Below are positions 17,135 to 25,585 of a stretch of DNA of 64,000 bases, piece after piece. Position numbers and translations under genes: made by a program. The notes below the pieces were generated by a model that worked only from the letters and a program-made list of their open reading frames with translations, had not been told where the DNA came from and made no database searches. The stretch spans positions 62,001 to 126,000 of the forward strand of contig JADKAV010000009.1 in assembly GCA_016719135.1 (NCBI GenBank), read 5' to 3'. The stretch comes from Micrococcales bacterium (GTDB lineage: Bacteria > Actinomycetota > Actinomycetes > S36-B12 > UBA10799). Numbering within the stretch: the stretch's first letter is position 1; each line of letters begins with the position of its first letter.

Positions 17135-18237
17135 AGGGTTCCTCCGATGGCGGTGGCAGGGTCGATGCGGGCGATACGGCGCAGGGAGAACGCAGCCCCC
17201 ATGACGCCGGCCACCAGGGTGAAGATGGTGATGGTCACGAGGGTTTCTGTGCGGAACAACGTGGGGACCTCCGCCGGGGCGATCGCGCCGAGTCCGCGGG
17301 AGGCCAATGCCCCGATCACCACGCCAATGGCCGACGCGATGAGGGCCTGCAGGATCACGCCGACCCCCAACTTGCGGTTGGGCGTTCCCAAGGCTTTCAG
17401 GGCGGCGAACAATTCGCGCTTCTCGAGGACGACCAGGGCGAAGAACAGTGCCACGACCAGTGCCGCAACGGCCAGCGCTGTGTAGATGATCGCGTCGAGG
17501 GTGGAGTTCTGCTGCTCGACGCCGGGGATGGCCAGGCCGGTGTCTTCGGCACTCAGCACCGTCAGATCGCCGATCTCGGCCTGGACCTGTTCGGCAGTCA
17601 CGCCGGTGTCGGTGACCACAGCTACCGCATTCACGTCGTCGGCCACGCCGGTGAACTCAGGGCGGACCTCGTTGCGCATCGCTCGCCAGGTGTCGATCGA
17701 GGTCCACACCGTCGGCTGAAGCTGGTAGGCCGCGTCGCGCACGACACCTACGACTTCGACCGATGTGCTGCCCACGCTGATCGAGTCGCCGAGGGAGACG
17801 CCCTCGTCGATCAGACTCTGGTCCACCGCCGCGGCACCGTTCTCGCCGGGTTCCGGCAGACGCCCTTCGGACACCGTGGTCGGCACGCCCGCACCTTGCG
17901 GGTCGACTCCGAAGATCGCGACGTCGTACTCAGCGTCGGGGGTCTGACCGGCGGTCAGCAGCACGCCCACACCTGTGGCCTGCGCGACGCCCGGGGCATT
18001 GCGCACCTCGTCCACCTGCGCGGGGGACATGCTCGAGCGGATTAAGGAACCCTTGGCGTCGGGGCTGAACGCGTAGGCCGTGGCATTAGTAGAGCGCACA
18101 GCACCGGTGGCCCCGAAGAACAGGCCGTCGGCCAACGCACCGAGCGTGAGCACCAGGAAGACGATCAGGGACAGCGCCGCGATGATCGAGGCGAAGCGCC
18201 CTCGGCCGCGTCGGATTTCGGCGAAAGCCAGCATCAT
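17131..18237 (-). CDS. FtsX/MacB-like ABC exporter permease 2
   Basis: 368 residues. A first membrane helix near the N-terminus (FASIIAALSLIVFLVLTLG) is followed by a periplasm-facing MacB-PCD-like domain of about 190 residues. Three C-terminal helices follow, with the FtsX signature region ELFAALKALGTPNRKLG and a final ARIDPATAIGG. The start MMLAFAEIRRGRGRF parallels that of the upstream permease, so the two are duplicated half-transporters. It overlaps the ATPase gene and the upstream permease by 4 bp each. The exported substrate is unknown. Confidence 0.85.
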   Translation of the reverse strand: MMLAFAEIRRGRGRFASIIAALSLIVFLVLTLGALADGLFFGATGAVRSTNATAYAFSPDAKGSLIRSSMSPAQVDEVRNAPGVAQATGVGVLLTAGQTPDAEYDVAIFGVDPQGAGVPTTVSEGRLPEPGENGAAAVDQSLIDEGVSLGDSISVGSTSVEVVGVVRDAAYQLQPTVWTSIDTWRAMRNEVRPEFTGVADDVNAVAVVTDTGVTAEQVQAEIGDLTVLSAEDTGLAIPGVEQQNSTLDAIIYTALAVAALVVALFFALVVLEKRELFAALKALGTPNRKLGVGVILQALIASAIGVVIGALASRGLGAIAPAEVPTLFRTETLVTITIFTLVAGVMGAAFSLRRIARIDPATAIGGTL

Positions 18238-19325
18238 CGGGCACCTGCCGCTGTGAAGGGGTCGATCTTGGAGATCCGCCGAATACTGAGCGATCCTGCG
18301 ACCAGCGAGAAGACGAGCACGGCCAACACCGTGCTGATCACCAGTCCGGGGGACAGCGAGACCGGGATGCCGGAGTTGAGACCGCGGACTGCCAGAAGAG
18401 TCAGCACCACGGCGATGGCCGATGCCATCAGGACGACCGCCGTGATCTGCACCGCGACTGCTGCAGAGAGTTTTCCGGTGCCTGCGCCGATCGCGCGAAG
18501 CAGGGTGAACGTCTTCATCTTCTGCACGGTCAGGATCAGGAAGAAGAAGCCGATCACGACCACACCGATGATGAAGGTCAGCCCGACGAGGATCCCGAAG
18601 GTCTGTGAGATGGAACCCACGCCGGGGATCAAAGACACTGCGTCGTCACGGGTGTAGGCCTTGGTCCCGGGGACCTGCGTTCCGATCGCCGCGACCACGG
18701 CGGCCGGATCACCGTTCGTGGCGACGGCGACCGTGTTGACCGGCACGAAGGGGACATTCGGGTTGGTCGCCCGCACGATCTCGCCGTAGAGGTCTTGGGT
18801 CATGTATGCCGTGGGGGAGGCGTTCAGTTGGGCGCCGCGCAGAAGTCCGACCACGGTGGCCTGCTGTCCTGCGGCAGTGAGGTCCAGGGTGTCGCCGATC
18901 GCGTACCCGCCCCCGTCCATGGCGACCTCGCCAGCGGTTTGTGGAAGCCGGCCCTCGGACAAGCCGGTGGGCGCTCCCGGCAGACCCGGCTCGAAGGCGA
19001 ACACCTGCAAATCCTCGGTGCCGTCCTGCAGGGATGCCGAGGTGGTGAGCACAGAGACCGGACCGGCGGCGGTCACCGCGTCGACCTGGCCGACCTGATC
19101 GACGACATCGGGCTGCAGACGGGAGGCCTGCAGGTTGTCGCGTGCGGTATCGGAGTAGACCAGGACCACCGCGTCCACGCCTTTCAGAGCGCCGGTGATC
19201 GAATTGACCAGAGCGTTCGACAGCGTCGTCAGCAGCAGTACCAGGAATACCAGCAGGGATACCGCACCGGCCAGCAGTCCGAACCGCAATTTGGACCGGC
19301 GCATTTCGACGAGGGCGAGATTCAT
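18234..19325 (-). CDS. FtsX/MacB-like ABC exporter permease 1
   Basis: 363 residues with the same plan as its downstream partner. It starts MNLALVEMRRSKLRFG, has one helix, an extracytoplasmic domain, then three helices. The FtsX-type loop is MKTFTLLRAIGAGTGKLS and the end is ISKIDPFTAAGAR. It is first in the three-gene minus-strand operon permease-permease-ATPase. The divergent MarR-type gene at 19441 and an inverted repeat in between (19371-19407) suggest MarR control. The architecture matches exporters of lipids, peptides or antibiotics, not importers. Confidence 0.85.
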   Translation of the reverse strand: MNLALVEMRRSKLRFGLLAGAVSLLVFLVLLLTTLSNALVNSITGALKGVDAVVLVYSDTARDNLQASRLQPDVVDQVGQVDAVTAAGPVSVLTTSASLQDGTEDLQVFAFEPGLPGAPTGLSEGRLPQTAGEVAMDGGGYAIGDTLDLTAAGQQATVVGLLRGAQLNASPTAYMTQDLYGEIVRATNPNVPFVPVNTVAVATNGDPAAVVAAIGTQVPGTKAYTRDDAVSLIPGVGSISQTFGILVGLTFIIGVVVIGFFFLILTVQKMKTFTLLRAIGAGTGKLSAAVAVQITAVVLMASAIAVVLTLLAVRGLNSGIPVSLSPGLVISTVLAVLVFSLVAGSLSIRRISKIDPFTAAGAR

Positions 19326-19370
19326 CCGCGCCCCCGGATGCGCGACGGCGTGTCCGGACCTACCGTCGAA

Positions 19371-19407
19371 GTAGTTGAAGTCACGAAAGATGAATTACTT
19401 CACCTAC
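19371..19407. promoter_or_regulatory. Candidate MarR operator in divergent promoter
   Basis: GTAGTTGAAGT (19371-19381) and ACTTCACCTAC (19397-19407) are inverted repeats with one mismatch in 11 and a 15-bp spacer. They lie in the 115-bp region between the exporter operon (start 19325, minus) and the MarR-type regulator (start 19441, plus). Its position and dyad fit a regulator controlling both directions. The surrounding sequence is notably A/T-richer than the flanking genes. Confidence 0.5.
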
Positions 19408-19440
19408 TGATAGTCAGCAACCTGAGGTATGGATTAGCCT

Positions 19441-19905
19441 GTGCGCGTGACCGCCGAACGTGATGTGCCCGTGGAGCAGTGGCCGCTGAGCCGACTGCTG
19501 ATCACGGCCAGTCGGCTGGTCGAGCACGACATCGCGGTGGACCTGCGGCCGTATCACCTGACACATGCCAGCTTCGGGGTGCTGGCCCTCGTGCAAGGCG
19601 GTTCCATGTCGCAACGCCAACTCGCCGCGGCGACCCGGGTCGAGGAGCAGACGATCAGCCAGACCGTGGACCGGCTCGAGCGCATGGGCATGGTTACGCG
19701 TGAGAAGGACCCTGCGGATCGGCGACGGTCCCTGATCACCGTCACCGAATCGGGCAGGGCGGCTTTCCGGCATGCCACCCGGCAGGACCGGGCCGAGCAG
19801 GCACTGGAAGGGCTTCCCGACGCCGAGCACCTGAGGGTCGCACTCGCGACGTTGATCGACCGGCTGGGCGGCCACGACTACGTGCCGGCGGTGGACCCGG
19901 ACTGA
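19441..19905 (+). CDS. MarR-family transcriptional regulator
   Basis: 154 residues. The winged-helix core runs from about residue 40 to 120: FGVLALVQGGSMSQRQLAAATRVEEQTISQTVDRLERMGMV, then the wing EKDPADRRRSLITVT with the conserved D-x-R-x-x-x-V/I-x-L pattern. GTG 19441 is the only sensible start. The TATGGAT element about 14 nt upstream could be a -10 box giving a leaderless transcript. Divergent orientation to the MacB-like operon makes that exporter the likely target. Confidence 0.85.
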   Translation: MRVTAERDVPVEQWPLSRLLITASRLVEHDIAVDLRPYHLTHASFGVLALVQGGSMSQRQLAAATRVEEQTISQTVDRLERMGMVTREKDPADRRRSLITVTESGRAAFRHATRQDRAEQALEGLPDAEHLRVALATLIDRLGGHDYVPAVDPD

Positions 19906-19921
19906 CCCTCGTGCCGCAGAG

Positions 19922-20668
19922 TCACCCACGCATCCAGACGTCGAGCCGCGACCCGTCGAGTTCGGCCCGCCAGCCCGCTGCGCGCAGGACCGACAGGACC
20001 TGCTGCGCCGTGCGAGGCTCAGGCGTGACGGTGGCCAGCAGACGCGCGAGTTCCCCCTTAGTGGCCTTGTTGAAGTGGCTCACGGCCGTGCGAGGACGTC
20101 CAGCGTCCTGCTGCCAGACCTTGATCGTCAACGCGGACGCCGGAAGCCTCACCATCGAGGCGTACGGCGAGGACAACATGTCGACGACCACACCCGGCGC
20201 CGTCCCGATCTCCTCGGACACGGCCTCCCGCCAGAACCGTGGCAGAGGTCCGATCCCCGGCAGCCGCGCGGAGCCCGACAGGCGATAGGCGACGATCCGG
20301 TCGGTCGGGCGCACCAGGCCGAACAGGGCCGACACGATCGCGAGGCGCCGGTTGGCCCGACGCAGGTCCTGGCCGTTCAGACTCGGATAGTCCAGGCTCG
20401 CGTAGAGGACCCCGGTGTACACCGAACTGGCCGCCGCTGCCGGCGCAGCATCCAGGTGGGTGTTGCCGACCACCAGGTCGAACTGGGTGGGACCCAGGTC
20501 GAGGATCTCGATGGCAGTGGCGGGATCGTCGCGGCACAGCGTCTGCAGGGCGCGCAGGATCTGCTCGCGGCGCGTGGTCAGTGCGGGATGGCTCAACGCG
20601 TTGAGGTCCAGCGGCTTTCCACGAGTCGCCGCCCGCTTCGATTCCGACGGTGGGAGCAGGATCAGCAC
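19922..20668 (-). CDS. yaaA: YaaA-family (DUF328) peroxide-stress protein
   Basis: 248 residues starting MLILLPPSESK, the family signature, with LDYPSLNGQDLRRANRRL, LFGLVRPTDRI and SHFNKATKGELARLLA as further conserved blocks. E. coli YaaA limits intracellular free iron during hydrogen peroxide stress, and the structure carries a DNA-binding helix-hairpin-helix-like element. Full length for the family. It converges with the MarR gene, 16 bp away. Confidence 0.87.
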   Translation of the reverse strand: MLILLPPSESKRAATRGKPLDLNALSHPALTTRREQILRALQTLCRDDPATAIEILDLGPTQFDLVVGNTHLDAAPAAAASSVYTGVLYASLDYPSLNGQDLRRANRRLAIVSALFGLVRPTDRIVAYRLSGSARLPGIGPLPRFWREAVSEEIGTAPGVVVDMLSSPYASMVRLPASALTIKVWQQDAGRPRTAVSHFNKATKGELARLLATVTPEPRTAQQVLSVLRAAGWRAELDGSRLDVWMRG

Positions 20669-20700
20669 AGCGCCATGGTGTCAGTACGTGCCGTGGCGGA

Positions 20701-21636
20701 TCAGGGCACTGCCGCCGTGTCATCGTCGGCCTGTCGCACCAGGGCCAGCGAAACCAGACCGCCCAGTACCGCCGCTGCCAAGGTGTAGATGACCCGAAGC
20801 GCATCCAGGGACAAGGTGTCGGTGACTGAGCCCGACGAAATCAGGAAGATCACCATCGGCGTCATGAACGTGACCTGCAGGACATAGTTCTTCTCGAGCA
20901 GATACGCCAACGTGAGTGCCATGCAGACAGCCGCCGACAGCAGCAGGACCGGACGCGGCAAGGGCGATAGCAGCGCGGCCAAGATCGCCCCTGCCAGGGT
21001 TCCGATCACGCGGTGGCGGTTCATGGTCAGCGACTCGGTCGCATATGGACGCAGGACGATCGCCAGCGTCATCACCAGCCAATAGGCCTTGGGCCAGTCG
21101 TAGTGCACAGCGATGGCCGTGGCGGAGCCGCAGGCGATTGCCATGACCACCGCATGGCGTATGGCTACGGCCCACGGAACAGGTTGTGCATCCACATGGA
21201 GCTTGAGCAGGGCGACCACCACGACGACGTAGACGCTCACCGCGGCCATCACCAAAGCAGCGGTGAGCGCCGTCGTCTGCGGCTGGGTGAGGCCGAGCAC
21301 CGCGGCGATGATGGGTGCCAGTCCGTAGACTCCCGCGGACAGCCTGCTCATCAGGCCGGCGACGATGCACGACAGCGTCACGAGTGATACGACAGCCAGT
21401 GGGTTGCCGTAAGCCAGGGTCGCCAGGTACCCGGTGAGAACGGCCCCCGCGATGAGGATCGCGCTCTGACGGGTGGTGCAGAAAGGGACGGCGGTGATCG
21501 TGAGCAGACCCATCACGGCGGGCAGTATCGCGTCGCCGCCCACAATCAGTGCGGCGGCGATCAGTGGCACGAAAAGCACGACGGCGACTTTGCTCCCGGT
21601 GGCCACCGAAGCCCACGCAGGCGGAAAGGCGCTCAT
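20701..21636 (-). CDS. FUSC-like aromatic acid exporter family membrane protein
   Basis: 311 residues with about 9-10 hydrophobic helices in two groups. The second half contains YWLVMTLAIVLRPYATESLTMNRHRVIGTLAGAI, which matches the FUSC_2 core (W-x-x-x-T-x-x-x-x-x-P...R-x-x-G-T-x-x-G). Known relatives are inner-membrane exporters for aromatic acids or fusaric acid. This one lacks the cytoplasmic C-terminal domain of larger members. It is a single gene upstream of yaaA with 32 bp between, so the two may share a transcript. Confidence 0.75.
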   Translation of the reverse strand: MSAFPPAWASVATGSKVAVVLFVPLIAAALIVGGDAILPAVMGLLTITAVPFCTTRQSAILIAGAVLTGYLATLAYGNPLAVVSLVTLSCIVAGLMSRLSAGVYGLAPIIAAVLGLTQPQTTALTAALVMAAVSVYVVVVVALLKLHVDAQPVPWAVAIRHAVVMAIACGSATAIAVHYDWPKAYWLVMTLAIVLRPYATESLTMNRHRVIGTLAGAILAALLSPLPRPVLLLSAAVCMALTLAYLLEKNYVLQVTFMTPMVIFLISSGSVTDTLSLDALRVIYTLAAAVLGGLVSLALVRQADDDTAAVP

Positions 21637-21687
21637 GGGGGGCTACTCTGCCAGCCTCTGGCTACAGAGGCCATTCAGTCCCTGTCT

Positions 21688-22445
21688 TCAGCGCATCTTG
21701 GAGGCCTTGCGGAACACGGGCCGGGGCGCGTGCCGCAGGCCGCTCATCAGGATGCGTAGTTGCGGGGGGACCCACACCGTGATCGGGCCCGTGCGAAGGT
21801 TCTTCGCCACCGCTTCCGCGACGTCTTCGGGGTCGCAGGTGAACGGCGCTTCTTTGTGCCTGATGCTCATGCGCGTGCGCACCATGCCTGGGCGCACGAC
21901 GAGGATCCGGATCGGTTCGTCGATCAGAGCGTCCGCCAAGCCGTTGGCCCACGCATCCAGACCGCCCTTGGTCGCGCCGTACACGTAGTTGTCGGCTCGG
22001 GGGCGTTCCACGGCCACCGACGACAGGACGACCAGCGCCCCGTGGCCCTGCAGTCGCAGTCTCTGGCGAGTTCGGTGCCAAGCTGCATCTGACTGACGAA
22101 ATTGACCATCGCGACCCTGCGCACCAGTTCGGCGTCGCTCTCCACCTCCGAGTCGGGGGTGATGCCGGCAGCCATGATGACCACGTCGATGTCTCCGGAT
22201 TCGAAGCAACGGCTCGTGAGCACCGGCACATCGATTTCTGCGGCGAGGTCGGCGACTACCACCGAGGTCTCGACGCCGGCGTCGCGCCAACGCTGTGCGA
22301 CGGTCTCCAAGGCCTGCTCATTACGACCGAGCAGCACGATCCGCTGAAGCCGGTTGCCTTGCGCCAACCGCGTCAGAATCGCGTGTCCGATCTCGGAGGT
22401 ACCGCCGACCAGCAGGACGCTTTGTACATTCCCCAGTGAATCCAT
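21688..22445 (-). pseudogene. DprE2-like short-chain reductase, frameshifted
   Basis: From ATG 22445 the frame reads MDSLGNVQSVLLVGGTSEIG (Rossmann motif) and continues to NFVSQMQLGTELAR. After about 22060 the other frame carries LQGHGALVVLSS, the catalytic YGATKGGLDAW (YxxxK), VVRPGMVRTRMS, KEAPFTCDPEDVA and the C-terminal RHAPRPVFRK. These blocks match decaprenylphosphoryl-2-keto-ribose reductase (DprE2) of the arabinan precursor pathway. One added base in GCCAGAGACTGC restores ELARxLRLQG. No dprE1 oxidase gene is in the window, so the exact substrate is uncertain. Confidence 0.78.
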
Positions 22446-22611
22446 CACAGGCCCAGTCTCGCCCCGGATCTTGTGGCGGTGCACGGCAGGGCTTTGTTGG
22501 GCCTTGAACTCCCGGCTGGCTAGGGACGACGGAGTGCTTCAGCTCGCCGCCCCCTGACCTGTGGATTCTTGTCTTCTTGTTTTGTCGTACCCCTGTTTGA
22601 TACTTGGGGTA

Positions 22612-23715
22612 TGGACGAGAATGTGGGGGCGGCGCTGGATCTGCTGTTGTCCGGTGGGGATGCGTTGGATGTGGTGGTGGCTGCGGAGAGGGTCAAGGCG
22701 TGGGTTGATGCCCGGCAGTTGCAGGCTCTGCACATGTTGGGCGGTGAGCAGCCGTCGTTTCTGGATGACACCGGCCGGGATGATCGATCCGGCGACTGGG
22801 GAGGCGGCGGCGGCGTTGCGGTGGTCGACCGGTGCTGCCGGGAGCGGATCGATCCGGCGGGCATCCTGGTGGGAGGATCTGCCCGGGGTGTTCGAGGCGT
22901 TGGAGCGTGGGTTGATCGATGCGGGCAGGGCCCGGGAGATCATGGTGGGCACCTGTGAGCTGGCCGCGGATGTGCGGGTGTGGCTGGCGGGGCAGGCGGT
23001 GGAGTACGCGATGACGCATACCCGTGGGCAGGTGCGGGCGTGGTTGGCCCGGCGGATCGCCCGGATCGATCCGGCGGCCGCGGATCGTAAGCACCGTGCG
23101 CGGGTGAAGAAGCGGTGTGTGCGGTTGTGGGCTGACCCGGATGGGATGGCCACGATCAGCGCGTACCTGAGTGCGGAGGAGGCCCAAGCGGTGTGGGCGT
23201 CGTTGCGGGCCGCGGCCGCGGGGATCGACGCGCCGTGGGATGTTGCCAACGCGGATGCGTTCGTGGGGTTGATGACCGGCACGGCGGTGGGCACCCTGAT
23301 TCCGGTCACGGTGTTGCAGACCAGTAGCGGTGAGGAGTTGGCCGGGTACGGTCCGATCAGTCCGGGGCACGCCGCGAAGTTGCGTTGTGTGGATGCGACG
23401 TTGATCGACTTGACGGTGGTGCCGGAGCCCTCGGGTGGGTATCGGCCGGCACCGGGGTTGGCCCGGTGGGTGCGTGCCACGCATCGGCATTGCCGGTTCC
23501 CGGGGTGTCGGCGCCCGGCGTCCCAGTGTGATCTGGACCATGTGGTGGCGTATCCGGCCGGGGGCACGTGTGCGGACAATCTGGCGCCGTTGTGCCGGTA
23601 TCACCACCGGTTGAAGACGCATGCGAACTGGCGGGTCCAAGCACTCGGCGGGGGGCATCTGCGCTGGACGAGCCCGCGGGGGCGAACCTACGACACGTTC
23701 CTGCACGACCCATGA
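22612..23715 (+). pseudogene. DUF222/13E12-type HNH endonuclease protein, multiply frameshifted
   Basis: The N-terminus (MDENVGAALDLLLSGGDA to FLDDTGRD) is in one frame. From about 22780 the frame giving DPATGEAAAALRWSTGAAG is the homologous one. RERIDPAGILV (22839-22871) lies back in the first frame, and EDLPGVFEALERGLIDAGRAREI onward in the second. At least three indels therefore lie within about 100 bp. The remainder is intact and ends in an HNH domain: CRFPGCRRPASQCDLDHVV, then DNLAPLCRYHH. Such proteins occur as repeated actinobacterial genes of uncertain mobility. A second, intact paralogue is at 49839. Confidence 0.82.
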
Positions 23716-23958
23716 GCCAAGGCCGGTTTACCCCGGCCACGCGCGCGAGCGGGACATGAAGCAGTCACCAATGCCGGCGGGTCAATCCCGACGACGTAAC
23801 CCAACAACGCCGTCGGGCGATAGCGGCTGCCCATCGGCGAAGGACACGGTCCTTGTCGACACTTGGGGCCTATGCACCCGACCGCTGCCGGAGGGCGAAA
23901 CATGTGCTCTTGTCATAGCCCCCGCCTACGGTTTACATCAGACAGATTGGAGTGGGGG
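23716..23958. other. Intergenic region, no gene recognised
   Basis: 243 bp between the broken DUF222-HNH gene and the exonuclease. A loose dyad CCGACG (23798-23803) with CGTCGG (23811-23816) may form a weak hairpin. Open frames here have no recognisable product, and their continuation into the exonuclease frame is an artefact of a missing stop. No tandem repeats like those preceding the second DUF222 gene are present. Confidence 0.5.
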
Positions 23959-24612
23959 ATGTTCAGTTATCCGGCGCGGTTCGGGCGCCACAGACTCGCA
24001 GGTGGGGGCTACGCGGTCGTGGATCTGGAAACCACGGGATTCGACGCCTGGGGGGCGGACCGGATCGTTGAGATAGCCATCGTCCGCATCGATGCGGCCG
24101 GGCGCGAACTCGGAGTCTACGAGACGCTGGTGAACCCCGGTCGGTCGACAGGTGCGGTCGGCGTGCATCAGATTTCGACAGCGATGGCAGCACGGGCGCC
24201 CACCTTCGGGCAGATCGCCTCCTCGGTTCTGGCGTGGCTCGAGGCAGTGGTAGTCGTCGCGCACAACGCCCCTTTCGAGGATGCGTTTCTCAGCGCGGAG
24301 TTCGCGCGAGCTGGTATCGCTGCCCCGGCTATCCCTGCGCTGGACACCCTGCCGCTGGCGCAGTCTTTCGTCCCGACGCCCAACCACAGACTGGCGACTG
24401 TGTGTGCGTGGGCGGGTGTGACGATTGACGGCCCCCATACCGCTTTAGGAGATGCTCGGGCCACAGCGCAGGTGCTGCCACGACTTCTGGGCACGCGCAG
24501 GGCGGTTACCCGATGGCGGCACGGGTTTTCGCGGCTGCGGTGGAGCATGGGCGGCGGGTACTTGCCGCGGGCGAGAGTGGCGGCATGGACCAATGTTATC
24601 CGGCGTGACTGA
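23959..24612 (+). CDS. DEDDh 3'-5' exonuclease (DnaQ/epsilon-like)
   Basis: 217 residues. Exo I is YAVVDLETTGFD near residue 20, Exo II is VVVAHNAPFEDAFL near residue 105, and Exo IIIh is TALGDARATAQVL near residue 162, preceded by the catalytic His in DGPHTALGD. All acidic residues of the DEDDh class are present. ATG 23959 has GGAGTGGGGG upstream. The C-terminal 45 residues are basic and extend past the usual domain. It could be a stand-alone proofreading or RNA-processing exonuclease; there is no polymerase neighbour. Its last 168 bp are overlapped antisense by the open frame of the secreted protein at 24445-25272. Confidence 0.85.
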   Translation: MFSYPARFGRHRLAGGGYAVVDLETTGFDAWGADRIVEIAIVRIDAAGRELGVYETLVNPGRSTGAVGVHQISTAMAARAPTFGQIASSVLAWLEAVVVVAHNAPFEDAFLSAEFARAGIAAPAIPALDTLPLAQSFVPTPNHRLATVCAWAGVTIDGPHTALGDARATAQVLPRLLGTRRAVTRWRHGFSRLRWSMGGGYLPRARVAAWTNVIRRD

Positions 24613-25272
24613 CCGGACGTCCGGCGGCCATCGGAGTCCCGGGGCCGAACGACCTACTCCCAGGGGAATCCCGGGGCCGAAGTAGGAGATGGACGCCTGC
24701 ACCGGGCGCAGTTCCCGCATCGACTGGCGAAAACCGGCGGCCGGGACATACAACGCCTGGTTGCGGTAGAAGCAATATGTTGGGCCGTTGGCCAGGGAGT
24801 AGTCCATGCTGACGCGCCCGCGGTACGCGCGTCCATCGATCCGGCCTGAGACGCGCAATGCCTGCCGGAAGTACAAGGGGCCGTACCCGCTTTCGGGCAA
24901 CTGCCGGATCCGCGAACGCTTCATCGAAAACCCTCGCCAGGACTTACGCAGTTCCTGTCGCATGAACCGGCGCTGTTGCGAGAAATGGCGCCTCACCGAC
25001 GCCGTGACTGAGTCACCGGCCGCACAGGGCAAGCTGCTCGCCCCGATGTCGATGCCCTTGCGCAGGTCGCCGGACGTAATCGTGATCCCGTTGGCGTTGT
25101 CCACTGACGTCCAACTGCGCGGAGCGAACCAACTCCAGTACTTGGAGTTCTGGTGCTTGATCGAGCCCGGCGGAAGCTTCGTGGGTGCGGCGGCCTGAGC
25201 GGGTAGCACCCCTGCCCCGACAACCAGACAAGTGCCTGTCACCAGAATCATCTTCGCCACGTCCATCTGCAC
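24445..25272 (-). CDS. Secreted protein of unknown function, 3' end doubtful
   Basis: 275 codons. A signal peptide is clear (MILVTGTCLVVGAGVLPAQAAA). The mature part from about residue 35 has HQNSKYWSWFAPRSWTSVDN, GITITSG, a single Cys in SSLPCAAGDS, and ends in a credible region near SISYFGPG (about 24680). Beyond that the frame becomes Pro/Arg-rich and runs antisense through the exonuclease gene. The natural stop was probably near 24640, and a small indel or stop loss extended the frame. I recognise no domain family. It is divergent from the metal ATPase gene. Confidence 0.55.
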   Translation of the reverse strand: MQMDVAKMILVTGTCLVVGAGVLPAQAAAPTKLPPGSIKHQNSKYWSWFAPRSWTSVDNANGITITSGDLRKGIDIGASSLPCAAGDSVTASVRRHFSQQRRFMRQELRKSWRGFSMKRSRIRQLPESGYGPLYFRQALRVSGRIDGRAYRGRVSMDYSLANGPTYCFYRNQALYVPAAGFRQSMRELRPVQASISYFGPGIPLGVGRSAPGLRWPPDVRSVTPDNIGPCRHSRPRQVPAAHAPPQPRKPVPPSGNRPARAQKSWQHLRCGPSIS

Positions 25273-25585
25273 ACCGTAAGACGGTCAGTCAGATTGAAGG
25301 AAGCGCGGATTTGGTCACGCGACCCGCTGCACTGGCGGGAAGCGGCAGTCAGACGGCAAGCTCCGGTACCGGACGCACAAGAGTCCGGGCACCGCAGTGC
25401 ACGTTGGACAAGCGCACGGAGAGCCGCGCCGTGGGTCCACCGGTGCGCCGATCTCGAGGCTGCACGGCACGGGTCGAGGCCGCCGTCGCCACGGCAACAA
25501 CCGGGCGACTGGGATCGCTACCGCGACGGGAACACGCGGCGCCCGCAGACGGTTTAGTCTGGAAGAAGCCGGATGAGGTAATTCC
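25273..25585. promoter_or_regulatory. Divergent intergenic region with a 12-bp palindrome
   Basis: 313 bp between the secreted-protein gene (minus) and the P-type ATPase gene (plus). A perfect palindrome TCCGGTACCGGA sits at 25362-25373. It could be an operator for either gene; no metal-sensor gene is adjacent. The open frames through this stretch lack ribosome sites and family resemblance. Confidence 0.35.

Noticed and set aside
22693..23706. 337-codon minus-strand ORF
   Set aside because: Antisense to the DUF222-HNH gene; Pro/Arg/His-rich and lacks any family pattern.
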